Source of the DNA: Ramlibacter henchirensis
GTDB taxonomy: Bacteria; Pseudomonadota; Gammaproteobacteria; Burkholderiales; Burkholderiaceae_C
Length of the DNA stretch: 64,000 nt
Assembly: GCF_004682015.1 (NCBI RefSeq)
Contig: NZ_SMLM01000001.1
Span: forward strand, 248,001-312,000
Reading direction: 5' to 3'
The position numbers and the translations under genes were made by a program. Positions 40,965 through 49,951 of this stretch are shown here, in pieces. The notes beneath the pieces were generated by a model that saw only the letters and a program-made list of their open reading frames with translations, had not been told where the DNA came from and made no database searches. The number at the start of each line of letters is the position of its first letter. Position 1 is the stretch's first letter.

Positions 40965-41975
40965 TTGAAGATCTTGAAAACTGCGCTGGCCGTGACGCTG
41001 GCCGCTACCGTGTTCGCGCTGCCGGCGGCCGCGCAGGAAATCCAGGAGCGCACCATCCGCTTCGGCCACCTCAACAACACCGACCACCCGATGAGCATGG
41101 GGGCGCGCAAGTTCGCCGAGCTGGTGGGGGCCAAGAGCGGCGGCAAGCTGAAGGTCCAGGAGTTCCCGTCCAACCAGCTGGGCAACGAGATGCAGCAGCA
41201 GTCCGCGCTGCAGGGCGGCGTGCAGGAGATGACCGCTCCCGCGCCCACCTCGCTGGCCGGCATCGTCAAGGAATTCGGCCTGCTCGACTTCCCGTTCACG
41301 GTGACCAGCTTCAAGCAGGCCGATGAACTGCTGGATGGCCCGCTGGGCAAGGCCCTGCTGGCCAAGCTGCCCGAGAAGGGCCTGGTCGGCCTGACCTTCT
41401 TCGACCTGGGTTTCCGCAACGTCACCAACAGCCGCCGCCCGATCACCAAGGCCGAGGACCTGCAGGGCGTGAAGCTGCGCGTGATCCCGAACCCGGTGTT
41501 CCTGGACACGTTCAGGACGTTCGGCGCGAACCCGGTCCCGATGCCCTTCGCCGAGCTCTATGGCGCGCTGGAGAGCAAGGCCGTCGACGGCCAGGAGAAC
41601 CCCTTCTCCGTGATCCTGTCGAACAAGTTCTTCGAAGTGCAGAAGTACCTGAGCGCGACGAATCACGTCTACGCCGCCAACATCATCCTGGTGAGCAAGA
41701 AGTTCTGGGACCGCCTCTCGCCCGCCGAACAGAAGATCCTGCAGGACTCCGCGATCGAAGCGCGCGACTACCAGCGCAAGGTCAGCCGCGAGATGGCCGG
41801 CAAGGCGCTGTCGGAACTGAAGGCCAAGGGCATGGAGATCAACGAGCTGGCGCCGGCGGAAGTCGCGAAGATGCGTCAGATGGTCAAGCCCATCCACGAC
41901 AAGTTCGCGAACGAGTACGACCCCGCGCTCGTGAAGACCTTCCGCTCCGAGCTGGAGCGCGTGCAAAAGCTCTGA
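40965..41975 (+). CDS. Orphan TRAP transporter substrate-binding protein DctP
   Basis: This 336-residue periplasmic protein has a Sec signal ending at AAAQ and the DctP core FRNVTNSRRPI, LRVIPNP and AVDGQENP. The TTG start has GAAGGAG seven bases upstream, so it is the real start. No permease genes adjoin it; the nearest are dctM/dctQ at 35828-37656, whose own binding protein is clearly related. It sits under operator B, opposite the PQQ dehydrogenase, which suggests it captures the oxidised product. Confidence 0.9.
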   Translation: MKILKTALAVTLAATVFALPAAAQEIQERTIRFGHLNNTDHPMSMGARKFAELVGAKSGGKLKVQEFPSNQLGNEMQQQSALQGGVQEMTAPAPTSLAGIVKEFGLLDFPFTVTSFKQADELLDGPLGKALLAKLPEKGLVGLTFFDLGFRNVTNSRRPITKAEDLQGVKLRVIPNPVFLDTFRTFGANPVPMPFAELYGALESKAVDGQENPFSVILSNKFFEVQKYLSATNHVYAANIILVSKKFWDRLSPAEQKILQDSAIEARDYQRKVSREMAGKALSELKAKGMEINELAPAEVAKMRQMVKPIHDKFANEYDPALVKTFRSELERVQKL

Positions 41976-41988
41976 TGACCGGGCAGCC

Positions 41989-42010
41989 CGCGGCGCATGC
42001 GCGCCGCGGC
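41989..42010. terminator. Hairpin between convergent dctP and iclR genes
   Basis: A perfect 9-bp GC stem (41989-41997 with 42002-42010) with a four-base loop lies between two convergent stops. No T tract follows on either strand, so it may be a weak or Rho-assisted bidirectional terminator. Confidence 0.4.
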
Positions 42011-42012
42011 GC

Positions 42013-42801
42013 TCAGCCGGCGTTCAACCTCGACCTGGAATGATTTCCCGTCGAAGCGCCCCTTGGCGGGGCCTTGCCCTTGCCGGCAGGCTTGTTCCAG
42101 CCGGCGAATTCGGGCGCGTCGGGATTGCCGCCGAAGGTGCGGGTGAGCGCCTGCGCATGCTTGAACAGCGCCGGCACGATCCTTTTTTCCCCCAGCGCCT
42201 CGATCCGGTACAGCGGGCCCGAAACGTTCAACGCGCCGACCAGGCGGTTGTCGTGGCCGAACACAGGCGCGGCGAAAGCCGCGATCTCCGGATCGCGCTC
42301 GCCGAAGGACGACGCGAACATCGCATCGCGGATCCGCTCATAGCGCTCGCCGCGCACGCCGCTGAAGGCGCGCAGCAGGTGGCCGGCGGCCCCGTGCGTC
42401 AGCGGCAGTCGGTCGCCTTCGTGGACGGAGTCGCGAACGGTGCGCGCGGCGTCCACCCGGTGCAGCACGATCCGGTGCTCGCCGTCGACGATGTAGAAGG
42501 AAGCGCCTTCCTGCAGTTCCTCGACGATGCTGCGCAGCACGGGCGGCACGATCTCGGAGGTGCGGAAGTGCCGCTGGTACAGCGAGCCGAGGTACAGGAC
42601 CTTGGAGCCGAGCCGGTAGCTGCCGTCCTCGGTGCGCAGGACGTAGCCGAAGCGTTCCAGCGATTTCGCAAGGCGCAACACCGTGCTCTTGTACAGCCCG
42701 GTGCGCTTGGAGAGCTCCGCGAGCGTGATCTTCTCGTCGGTCAGCGCGTCCAGGATCGACAGGGCCCGATCCACCGCGGCGACACCGCCTTCATCGCTCA
42801 T
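42013..42801 (-). CDS. IclR-family transcriptional regulator 1
   Basis: This 262-residue regulator has a winged helix with recognition helix LYKSTVLRL (residues 36-44) followed by SLERFGYVLR and an IclR effector domain (about 85-245). The second IclR at 60241 has the same nine residues. IclR proteins such as PobR/PcaU often bind three half-sites arranged as an inverted pair plus a direct repeat, which fits operator C in its divergent region. It is transcribed away from the aldehyde dehydrogenase gene, which it likely controls. Confidence 0.9.
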   Translation of the reverse strand: MSDEGGVAAVDRALSILDALTDEKITLAELSKRTGLYKSTVLRLAKSLERFGYVLRTEDGSYRLGSKVLYLGSLYQRHFRTSEIVPPVLRSIVEELQEGASFYIVDGEHRIVLHRVDAARTVRDSVHEGDRLPLTHGAAGHLLRAFSGVRGERYERIRDAMFASSFGERDPEIAAFAAPVFGHDNRLVGALNVSGPLYRIEALGEKRIVPALFKHAQALTRTFGGNPDAPEFAGWNKPAGKGKAPPRGASTGNHSRSRLNAG

Positions 42802-42922
42802 AAGTTCACCTCCATCAGCGAGTTTATCAGCGCTCTTCCGGGCGCTTTTCCGCGGCGGAAAGGACCTTACGCAGGCGCCATCCGCAGGCCCCGATCCGGG
42901 CTAACCCGAATCTACGTTTTTT

Positions 42923-42948
42923 AGAACACTGTTATGCTGTACGGAACG
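42923..42948 (+). promoter_or_regulatory. 26-bp IclR-type operator C (aldehyde dehydrogenase/T2SS operon promoter)
   Basis: This copy reads AGAACACTGTTATG then ACGGAACG and is the most divergent, but it aligns with the others without gaps. TACGTT (42913-42918) ends four bases before it and could be the -10. It lies in the divergent gap between iclR 1 and the aldehyde dehydrogenase gene. Confidence 0.62.
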
Positions 42949-43011
42949 AAAGGGCCGCAGGTACGCCGCGGTTCCGCGGTCCCGCCCAGCCCCATTCCTC
43001 TCGCTCCAGCC

Positions 43012-44493
43012 ATGGCCAGCCTCACACGTTTCGACCATTTCATCGACGGCGCCGGCGTGCCGCCCGCCTCGGGCGAGTACCTCCCGAGCGAGGACCCGTT
43101 CACCGGCGAGGTCTGGGCCGAAGTGGCGCGCGGAAACGCCGCCGACGCGGAGCGCGCCGTCGAAGCGGCGTCCCGCGCCTTCGAGTCGGGGCCGTGGCCC
43201 GCCCTCACGCCCTCCGAGCGGGGCCGCCTGCTGTGGAAGCTGGGCGATGTGATCACCGCGAACGCCGACCGGCTGGCCGCTGTCGAACAGCGTGACAACG
43301 GCAAGCTGGCGGCCGAAGTCGTCGCGCAGGTTCGCTACATGGCGGACTACTTCCGCTACTACGCCGGCCTGGCCGACAAGGTGCAGAGCTCGGTGATCCC
43401 GACCGACAAGAAGGGCGTGTTCGCGTACACCAGGTACGAGGCCAAGGGCGTGGTGGCCATCATCACGCCCTGGAACTCGCCGCTCACGCTCACCAGCTGG
43501 AAGCTCGCACCTGCCCTTGCGGCCGGCTGCACCGCCGTCGTCAAGCCGTCCGAGTTCACCTCGGGCTCGATGGTGGAGTTCGCCAGGCTGTTCGAGCAGG
43601 CGGGCTTTCCGAAAGGCGTGGTCAACGTGGTGACCGGCCTCGGCCCGGAAGTCGGCGAGGCGCTCGTGCTGCATCCCAAGGTGCCCCACATCGGCTTCAC
43701 CGGGGGCACCGCCGCGGGCAAGAAGATCTACGAGATGGCGGCGCGCAACCTCAAGACCGTCACGCTGGAGCTGGGCGGCAAGTCGCCCAACATCGTCTTC
43801 GACGACGCCGACCTCGACCAGGCCGTCAAGGGCGTGGTCTCCGGCATCTTCGCGGCGTCGGGCCAGAGCTGCCAGGCCGGCTCGCGCCTGCTGGTGCAGG
43901 AGAGCATCCACGACAAGTTCATCGCCAGGCTGCTGGAGTTCATGCGCGGCGTGAAGCTGGGCGATCCCAGGCAGGCCGACACGCAGGTCGGCCCCATCGC
44001 CACGCGGCCGCAGTTCGAGAAGATCATGGGCTACATCGAGATCGCGCAGCGCGAAGGCGCACGGTGCGTGCTCGGTGGCCGCAGCCGCCCTGATCTCGGC
44101 GCCGGCCAGTTCGTCGAGCCGACCATCCTCACCGGCGTGCGCAACGACATGCGCATAGCCCAGGAGGAGGTGTTCGGGCCGGTGCTGGCCGTCATTCCGT
44201 TCAAGGACGAGGCCGACGCCATCCGCATCGGCAACGACACGCTGTTCGGCCTGGCTGCCGCGGTGTGGACGCGCGACCTGCGCCGCGCGATGCTGATGAC
44301 GGACAAGCTCAAGGCCGGCACGGTCTGGGTCAACAACTACCGCGCCACCAGCTTCACGTCGCCATTCGGCGGCTACAAGCAATCGGGCATCGGCCGCGAG
44401 TCCGGCACCGAGACGATCAAGGAATACCTGGACACCAAGTGCGTGTGGATGTCGTCGGACCTGGACGTGCCCAATCCGTTCATCCGCCGCTGA
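43012..44493 (+). CDS. NAD(P)-dependent aldehyde dehydrogenase
   Basis: This 493-residue enzyme has the ALDH catalytic residues Glu253 (LELGGKSPN) and Cys287 (GQSCQAG), and ITPWNSPL for cofactor binding. It would oxidise an aldehyde to the acid, plausibly the product of the PQQ alcohol dehydrogenase or of the ThDP lyase in the same operon. The start at 43012 was taken because the ATG at 42934 lies inside operator C. It heads a string of genes running to 57620 with gaps of at most 41 bases. Confidence 0.92.
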   Translation: MASLTRFDHFIDGAGVPPASGEYLPSEDPFTGEVWAEVARGNAADAERAVEAASRAFESGPWPALTPSERGRLLWKLGDVITANADRLAAVEQRDNGKLAAEVVAQVRYMADYFRYYAGLADKVQSSVIPTDKKGVFAYTRYEAKGVVAIITPWNSPLTLTSWKLAPALAAGCTAVVKPSEFTSGSMVEFARLFEQAGFPKGVVNVVTGLGPEVGEALVLHPKVPHIGFTGGTAAGKKIYEMAARNLKTVTLELGGKSPNIVFDDADLDQAVKGVVSGIFAASGQSCQAGSRLLVQESIHDKFIARLLEFMRGVKLGDPRQADTQVGPIATRPQFEKIMGYIEIAQREGARCVLGGRSRPDLGAGQFVEPTILTGVRNDMRIAQEEVFGPVLAVIPFKDEADAIRIGNDTLFGLAAAVWTRDLRRAMLMTDKLKAGTVWVNNYRATSFTSPFGGYKQSGIGRESGTETIKEYLDTKCVWMSSDLDVPNPFIRR

Positions 44494-44521
44494 TCGATAA
44501 ACAAGGGAAGGGTCGCCAACA

Positions 44522-45727
44522 ATGAACAACAAGGCGCTCGAGGGGATCCGCGTCCTCGATCTCACCAACGTGCTGGCAGGTCCGCTCTGCGCGTACCAGC
44601 TGGCGCTGCTCGGTGCGGACGTGATCAAGGTGGAGGTTCCGGACTCCGGCGACCTCGCCCGCCAGCTGGGCAGCGACCCGGCTCTGAACGCAGCACGGAT
44701 GGGCGCGTCGTTCCTGGCGCAGAACGGCGGCAAGCGGTCCATCACGCTGAACCTGAAGCTCGAAGCGGGGCAGACCGTGCTGCGGCGGCTGGTCGCTTCG
44801 GCCGACGTGCTGGTCGAGAACTTCCGGCCGGGCGTCATGGAACGCCTGGGCCTGTCATACGAGGAGCTGCGCAAGGAGAACCCTTCGCTCGTCTACTGCG
44901 CGATCACCGGCTTCGGCCAGGAAGGCCCGCTGCGCGACGCCCCGGCCTACGACCAGATCATCCAGGGCCTGTCCGGAATGATGAGCGTCACCGGCGACGA
45001 GAAATGCGCACCACTGCGCGCCGGCTATCCGGTCGCGGACACGATCAGCGGGATCATGGGCGCCTTCGCGATCACGGCCGCGCTGGTGCGCCGCCAGCGC
45101 ACGGAGGAGGGCGCCTTCATCGACGTCTCCATGCTCGACTCGGCACTGGTTTCGATGGGCTGGGTGATCTCCAACTACCTGATCGCGGGCACGACGCCGA
45201 AGCCGCACGGCAACGACAACTTCACCGCCGCGCCTTCCGGGACGTTCCGCACCGGCGAAGGCCTGCTGAACATCGCCGCCAACAAGCAGGAGCAGTTCGA
45301 GAAGCTCGCGCGGCTGGTCGGGCGCCCGGAGCTGATCGAGGACCCGCGTTTCGCCAAGCGCGAGAGCCGCAAGCAGAACCGCGCCGCGCTGAACGCGGAA
45401 CTGGAATCGGCGCTCGCGGACCACCCGGCTTCGCACTGGGAAAAGCTGCTGGTGTTCCACGGCGTTCCCGCCGGCGCCGTGCTCAGCCTGCCGCAGGCGC
45501 TCGGCCTGGAGCAGGTGGCGCTGCGCGGACTGCTGCAGGAGTTCGAACAGGTGCCCGGCGCGGAGCGCTCCATCAAGGTCGCGCGCACCGGGTTCAAGCT
45601 GTCCAACGGCGATCCGGATGCGCATGTTCCGCCACCGCGCCTGGGCGAGCACACCGACGAAGTGCTGGCGGGCCTGGGCTACACCGCGGCGGATATCCGC
45701 TCGCTCAAGGAGCAGGGCGCGCTATGA
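44522..45727 (+). CDS. Class III CoA-transferase (CaiB/BaiF/Frc family)
   Basis: This 401-residue enzyme begins LEGIRVLDLTNVLAGPLC and carries the catalytic Asp144 in PAYDQIIQG, which forms an acyl-anhydride during CoA transfer. It would activate a carboxylic acid by moving CoA from succinyl- or acetyl-CoA. It overlaps the citryl-CoA-lyase-like gene by 4 bp, so the CoA ester formed is probably that enzyme's substrate. The acid is unknown. Confidence 0.9.
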   Translation: MNNKALEGIRVLDLTNVLAGPLCAYQLALLGADVIKVEVPDSGDLARQLGSDPALNAARMGASFLAQNGGKRSITLNLKLEAGQTVLRRLVASADVLVENFRPGVMERLGLSYEELRKENPSLVYCAITGFGQEGPLRDAPAYDQIIQGLSGMMSVTGDEKCAPLRAGYPVADTISGIMGAFAITAALVRRQRTEEGAFIDVSMLDSALVSMGWVISNYLIAGTTPKPHGNDNFTAAPSGTFRTGEGLLNIAANKQEQFEKLARLVGRPELIEDPRFAKRESRKQNRAALNAELESALADHPASHWEKLLVFHGVPAGAVLSLPQALGLEQVALRGLLQEFEQVPGAERSIKVARTGFKLSNGDPDAHVPPPRLGEHTDEVLAGLGYTAADIRSLKEQGAL

Positions 45728-46551
45728 GCAAGACGCCCGAGCAGATCGCCCGCGAGGCCTCGGCCTGGTGGACCACGGAGATCGTGGACATCCAGCCGGG
45801 CCGCATCGGCATCCGCGGCTACCCGATCGAGCAGCTGATCGGCCGCCTCCGCTTTCCGGAAATGATCTGGCTCATGCTGCGCGGCGAGACCCCGCAGCGG
45901 GAGCAGGCCGACCTGCTCGAAGCAGCGCTGGTCGCCGCCGTGGACCATGGGCCGCATGCGCCCTCGATCGCGATCTCGCGCATGGCCGTCACCTGCGGGC
46001 TGCCGATCAACGGCGCGATGGCGTCCGCCATCAACGCGCTGGACGACATTCATGGCGGCGCGGGCGAGCAGTGCATGGAGCTGATGCAGCAGGTGGCTGC
46101 GGCCGTCGAGGGCCGCGAACCGACGCTCGAACTCGTCGAGCGCGTGCTGGACGAGTACACCGCGGCCCACGGCAAGATCGTTCCCGGCTTCGGCCATCGC
46201 TGGCACGGCACCGACCCGCGCGCCGTGCGGCTGCTGCAGCTGGTGCGCGACGCCCAGGCGCGTGGCGTCGTGGACGGCCGATTCGCGACGATCGGCACCC
46301 TGGTCGAGGAAGCGCTCGGCCGCCGCAAGGGCACGCGCATCCCGATGAACATCGACGGCGCCACGGCCGTCATCTACCTCGAACTCGGTTTCCCGGCCGG
46401 CCTGGGCCGGGGCCTCTTCATCCTCTCCCGCTCCGTCGGCATCCTGGCCCACGCCTGGGAGCAGAAGCAGCAGGGCGGGCGCATCAAGGGGCCGATGCCG
46501 CCCAGCGTCCCCTACACCTACACGGGGCCGCAAGCGCGCGACCTGCGCTAG
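45724..46551 (+). CDS. Citrate synthase-like citryl-CoA lyase family enzyme
   Basis: This 275-residue protein is much shorter than citrate synthase (about 430) but keeps all three catalytic residues: His110 in DIHGGAG, His158 in GFGHRWHG and Asp211 in NIDGAT. That matches the citryl-CoA lyase form, which cleaves a CoA ester to acetyl-CoA (or homologue) and an oxo acid. With the CoA-transferase overlapping upstream, it suggests activation and retro-Claisen cleavage of a 3-hydroxy-3-carboxy acid. The natural substrate is not known. Confidence 0.82.
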   Translation: MSKTPEQIAREASAWWTTEIVDIQPGRIGIRGYPIEQLIGRLRFPEMIWLMLRGETPQREQADLLEAALVAAVDHGPHAPSIAISRMAVTCGLPINGAMASAINALDDIHGGAGEQCMELMQQVAAAVEGREPTLELVERVLDEYTAAHGKIVPGFGHRWHGTDPRAVRLLQLVRDAQARGVVDGRFATIGTLVEEALGRRKGTRIPMNIDGATAVIYLELGFPAGLGRGLFILSRSVGILAHAWEQKQQGGRIKGPMPPSVPYTYTGPQARDLR

Positions 46552-46592
46552 CGCGAAGGCCCGCATCCCCAACCTTCCAGACAGGATCTCTC

Positions 46593-48353
46593 ATGAAAGA
46601 ACTGATCTCCAAGCAGCTCGTCAGGTACCTGGAGCGTCGCGGCGTCGAGCACGTGTTCGGCCTGTGCGGCCACACCAACATCGCCGTGCTAGCGGCCATG
46701 TCGCAGAGCAAGCTCAACTTCGTCAACACGCGGCACGAGCAGATCGCGGCGCACATCGCCGACGGCTACGCGCGCGCGAAGAAGAAGACCGCGGTGATCC
46801 TGTCGCACCTGGGCCCCGGGCTGACCAATGCTTCCACCGGTGTGGCCAACGCGGCGCTGGATTCCATTCCCGTGGTCGTGATCGCCGGCGACGTGCCCAG
46901 CCACTACTACGGCAAGCACCCTCACCAGGAGGTGAACCTGCATTCCGACGCGGCGCAGTCGGAGATCTACCGCCCGTTCGTCAAGCGCGTGTGGCGCGTC
47001 GAGCGGCCGGACCTGTTCCCCGAGATCCTGCAGAAGGCCTTCCAGCTGGCCGAGAGCGGCCGGCCCGGCCCGGTGCTGGTCTCGGTGCCCATGGACATCT
47101 TCTCGATGGAGATCGACACCGCGCTGTTCGACCGCCTCTCGCACCACACCACGCAGCTGCAGAAGCCCTCGATCGACGACGAGACGGCCGAGAAGATCGT
47201 GCGCAAGCTGGTGGAAGCGCGCAACCCCGTCGTGTACGCCGGCGGCGGCGTGATCCTGGCCGATGCCGCCGACGAACTGCGCCAGCTGGTCGACCACCTC
47301 TCACTGCCGGTGGCGCACAGCCTGATGGGCAAGGGCGTGCTGCCCGACGACCACCAGCTGACCCTGGGCATGACCGGCTTCTGGGGCACGAAGTTCGTGA
47401 ACGAGAAGTGCCGCACCGCCGACTGGATCTTCGGCGTGGGCACGCGCTTCGCCGAGGCCGACTGCAGCTCCTGGGAGGCCGAGTACACGTTCAGCATGCC
47501 GCCGAGCAAGCTGATCCACATCGACATCGACCCGGCCGAGATCGGACGCAACTTCCCGGTGGAGATCGGCGTGGTCAGCGACCTGAAGCAGGCGCTGATC
47601 GTCCTGAATCGCGTCGCGCGCCGCCTGTTCCCGAACGGCCGCACGAACGATGCCCTGCGTGATCAGATCGGCGCGTACCGCCGCGATTTCCAGAAGGGCA
47701 ACGCCGCGCACATCGCGAACGAGGCGTATCCGATGCGCCCCGAGCGCATCCTGTCGACCGTGCGCGAGGTGCTGCCGCGCGACGCGATCATCACCACCGA
47801 CGTGGGCTGGAACAAGAACGGGGTGGGCCAGCAGTTCCCGATCTACACGCCCGGCAGCATCCTCACGCCCGGCGGCTTCGCCACCATGGGCTTCGGCGCG
47901 CCGGCCGCCATCGGCGCCAAGCTGGCCTGCCCCGACCGCGTCGTCGTGGCTTTGGTGGGCGACGGCGGCTTCGGCCAGAACCCCGCGGTGCTCGCCACCG
48001 CCGCCGAGCAGGACGTCGCGGTGATCTGGATCGTGATGAACAACAACGCCTACGGAACCATCGCCGGCCTGGAGATGGCGCACTACGGCACGGCGTTCGG
48101 CACGGTCTTCCGCCGCGGCGGCGAGCCCTATCACGTCGACTTCGCCGCGATCGCCCGCGCCTACGGCGTCGACGGCGTGAAGATCGGCTCGGCCGCGGAC
48201 TTCAAGCCCGCTCTGGAAAAAGCCATCGCGTCGCGCAAGGCCTGCGTGATCGACGTGGCCATGATGAACGAGCCGGTGCCCACCGCCGGCCACTGGAACA
48301 TCAATGACATCTATTCGCCCGGCCGCAAGGTCTCGCACGTGGCCGTCGCGTAA
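46593..48353 (+). CDS. Thiamine-diphosphate-dependent enzyme (acetolactate synthase-like superfamily)
   Basis: This 586-residue protein has the three-domain ThDP layout: catalytic Glu49 in NTRHEQIAAHIADGYARA, a central domain, and the ThDP/metal motif GDGGFGQNP ending in MNNNAYG. Relatives include acetolactate synthase, oxalyl-CoA decarboxylase and 2-hydroxyacyl-CoA lyase. Next to a class III CoA-transferase, a CoA-lyase or decarboxylase role is attractive but not shown by sequence. Its stop is only 4 bases before the gspG start. Confidence 0.82.
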   Translation: MKELISKQLVRYLERRGVEHVFGLCGHTNIAVLAAMSQSKLNFVNTRHEQIAAHIADGYARAKKKTAVILSHLGPGLTNASTGVANAALDSIPVVVIAGDVPSHYYGKHPHQEVNLHSDAAQSEIYRPFVKRVWRVERPDLFPEILQKAFQLAESGRPGPVLVSVPMDIFSMEIDTALFDRLSHHTTQLQKPSIDDETAEKIVRKLVEARNPVVYAGGGVILADAADELRQLVDHLSLPVAHSLMGKGVLPDDHQLTLGMTGFWGTKFVNEKCRTADWIFGVGTRFAEADCSSWEAEYTFSMPPSKLIHIDIDPAEIGRNFPVEIGVVSDLKQALIVLNRVARRLFPNGRTNDALRDQIGAYRRDFQKGNAAHIANEAYPMRPERILSTVREVLPRDAIITTDVGWNKNGVGQQFPIYTPGSILTPGGFATMGFGAPAAIGAKLACPDRVVVALVGDGGFGQNPAVLATAAEQDVAVIWIVMNNNAYGTIAGLEMAHYGTAFGTVFRRGGEPYHVDFAAIARAYGVDGVKIGSAADFKPALEKAIASRKACVIDVAMMNEPVPTAGHWNINDIYSPGRKVSHVAVA

Positions 48354-48357
48354 CGGC

Positions 48358-48765
48358 ATGCGCCGCCGGGGCTTCACGCTGCTGGAGCTGCTGGTCGTGA
48401 TGGTGATCATCGGCCTGCTGGCCGCGTACGTGGCGCCGCGCTACTTCTCTCAGGTGGGCCGGTCCGAGGTGCGCAGCGCGCAGGCGCAGATCGCCGCGCT
48501 GCGCAGCGCGCTCGACGCCTACCGGCTCGACGTCGGCAGCTATCCGACCACGGAGCAGGGCCTCGCGGCACTGACCACGCGGCCGTCGAACTCGGCGCGC
48601 TGGAACGGGCCTTACCTGCAGCGGTCGGCGCCGCCGGACCCGTGGGGCCGTCCCTACCAGTACCGCTCGCCCGGCGAGCACGGCGACTTCGACCTGCTCT
48701 CGCTGGGCAAGGACGGCCAGCCCGGGGGCTCGGCGGAGGCCGCCGACATCACCAGCTGGCAGTAG
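48358..48765 (+). CDS. gspG: Type II secretion major pseudopilin GspG
   Basis: This 135-residue protein has a very short leader (MRRRG) and the prepilin motif GFTLLELLVVMVIIGLLAAY with Glu at +5 after cleavage by PilD. The C-terminal part (YPTTEQGLAALTT, PPDPWGRPYQY, DLLSLGKDG) is typical of GspG and its calcium site. It follows the ThDP gene by 4 bases and begins the secretion gene block. Confidence 0.92.
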   Translation: MRRRGFTLLELLVVMVIIGLLAAYVAPRYFSQVGRSEVRSAQAQIAALRSALDAYRLDVGSYPTTEQGLAALTTRPSNSARWNGPYLQRSAPPDPWGRPYQYRSPGEHGDFDLLSLGKDGQPGGSAEAADITSWQ

Positions 48766-48766
48766 C

Positions 48767-49951
48767 GTGCGCTTCCAGGTTCGTGCACTCAAGCCCGCCG
48801 AAGGCGTGGTGACGCTGATGGTGGAGGCCGCCGATGGCGCGGCTGCCCTCGAGCAGGCCCGCGCCCAGGGACTCTCCGCTTTGTCGGCCCGGCCGCTGCG
48901 CAACTTCGGCGAGCGGCTGGCCGCGCGCCAGAAACCGTTCCCGCTGCTGCAGTTCACGCAGGAACTGGTGGCGCTGCTGCGCGCCGGGCTCTCGCTGCCC
49001 GAGACGCTGGAGACGATGGTCGAGAAGGAGAGCCGCATGGATGTGCGCGCCACGCTGCAGCTCGTTCTCGACCGGTTGTTCGAGGGGCGCTCGTTCTCGC
49101 AGGCGCTGGAAGCCAGTCCGGCCATCTTCTCGCCGCTGTACGTGGCCACGGTGCGAGCGTCGGAGCGGACCGGCGACCTTCCCGAGGCGCTCGCCCGGTT
49201 CATCGAATACCAGGAAAAGCTCGACACGCTGCGCAAGAAGATCGTCTCGGCCTCCATCTATCCGGCCGTGCTGCTGGGCGTCGGCTTGCTGGTCACGCTG
49301 TTCCTGCTCGGCTACGTGGTCCCGCGCTTTTCCTCCATCTACGCGGAGTCCGGACGCGACCTGCCGCTGCTGTCGCGGCTGCTGCTCGACTGGGGCCAGT
49401 TCGTCAGCGGCCATGGCGAAATCGTGCTCGGCCTGTTCGTCGCGGTGTTCGCGCTCGCGTTGGCACTGCGCCGCCGTGCGGCCGCCGGCCTGCTGGCGCT
49501 CGCGCAGCGTTCGAACGTCCTGCGCGGCAAGCTGCTGGTCTTCCACCTGGCGCGCTTCTACCGGTCGCTGGGCATGCTGCTGCGCGGCGGCGTGCCGCTC
49601 GTGCCGGCGCTCGGGATGGTGAGCGGGCTGCTCTCGCCAGACCTGCGCGAGAAGCTCCTGCTGGCCACCGCCCGCGTGCGTGAAGGCGTGAGCCTGTCGG
49701 AAGCGATGACCTCGGCGGGCCTCACCACGGCCGTGGCCGCGCGGATGCTGCGCGTCGGCGAGAACACGGGCGACATGGCGGCCATGATGGAACGCGCTGC
49801 CGTCTTCCACGAGGAGGAGCTCTCGCGCTGGGTGGACTGGTTCACCAAGCTGTTCGAGCCGCTGCTGATGGCCTTCATCGGCGTGGTCATCGGCGGCATC
49901 GTGATCCTGATGTACCTGCCGATCTTCGAGCTGGCCGGGAGCCTGCAGTGA
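48767..49951 (+). CDS. gspF: Type II secretion inner-membrane platform GspF
   Basis: This 394-residue platform protein has two GspF domains (FTQELVALLRAGLSLPETLE and FYRSLGMLLRGGVPLVPALG) and ends in GGIVILMYLPIFELAGSLQ. It anchors the GspE motor. A GTG start one base after the gspG stop is used. It is clearly distinct from PilC at 7056. Confidence 0.92.
   Translation: MRFQVRALKPAEGVVTLMVEAADGAAALEQARAQGLSALSARPLRNFGERLAARQKPFPLLQFTQELVALLRAGLSLPETLETMVEKESRMDVRATLQLVLDRLFEGRSFSQALEASPAIFSPLYVATVRASERTGDLPEALARFIEYQEKLDTLRKKIVSASIYPAVLLGVGLLVTLFLLGYVVPRFSSIYAESGRDLPLLSRLLLDWGQFVSGHGEIVLGLFVAVFALALALRRRAAAGLLALAQRSNVLRGKLLVFHLARFYRSLGMLLRGGVPLVPALGMVSGLLSPDLREKLLLATARVREGVSLSEAMTSAGLTTAVAARMLRVGENTGDMAAMMERAAVFHEEELSRWVDWFTKLFEPLLMAFIGVVIGGIVILMYLPIFELAGSLQ

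Noticed and set aside
40777..40968. A 63-codon frame in the PQQ/TRAP divergent region.
   Set aside because: It covers operator B and the attenuator-like hairpin and has no recognisable protein features.
40743..41966. A 407-codon minus-strand frame opposite the orphan dctP gene.
   Set aside because: It is an antisense shadow; the plus strand has signal peptide, ribosome site and clear DctP motifs.
42934..43011. An upstream ATG extending the aldehyde dehydrogenase.
   Set aside because: It falls inside operator C and would add residues unlike the family; the ATG at 43012 gives normal length.
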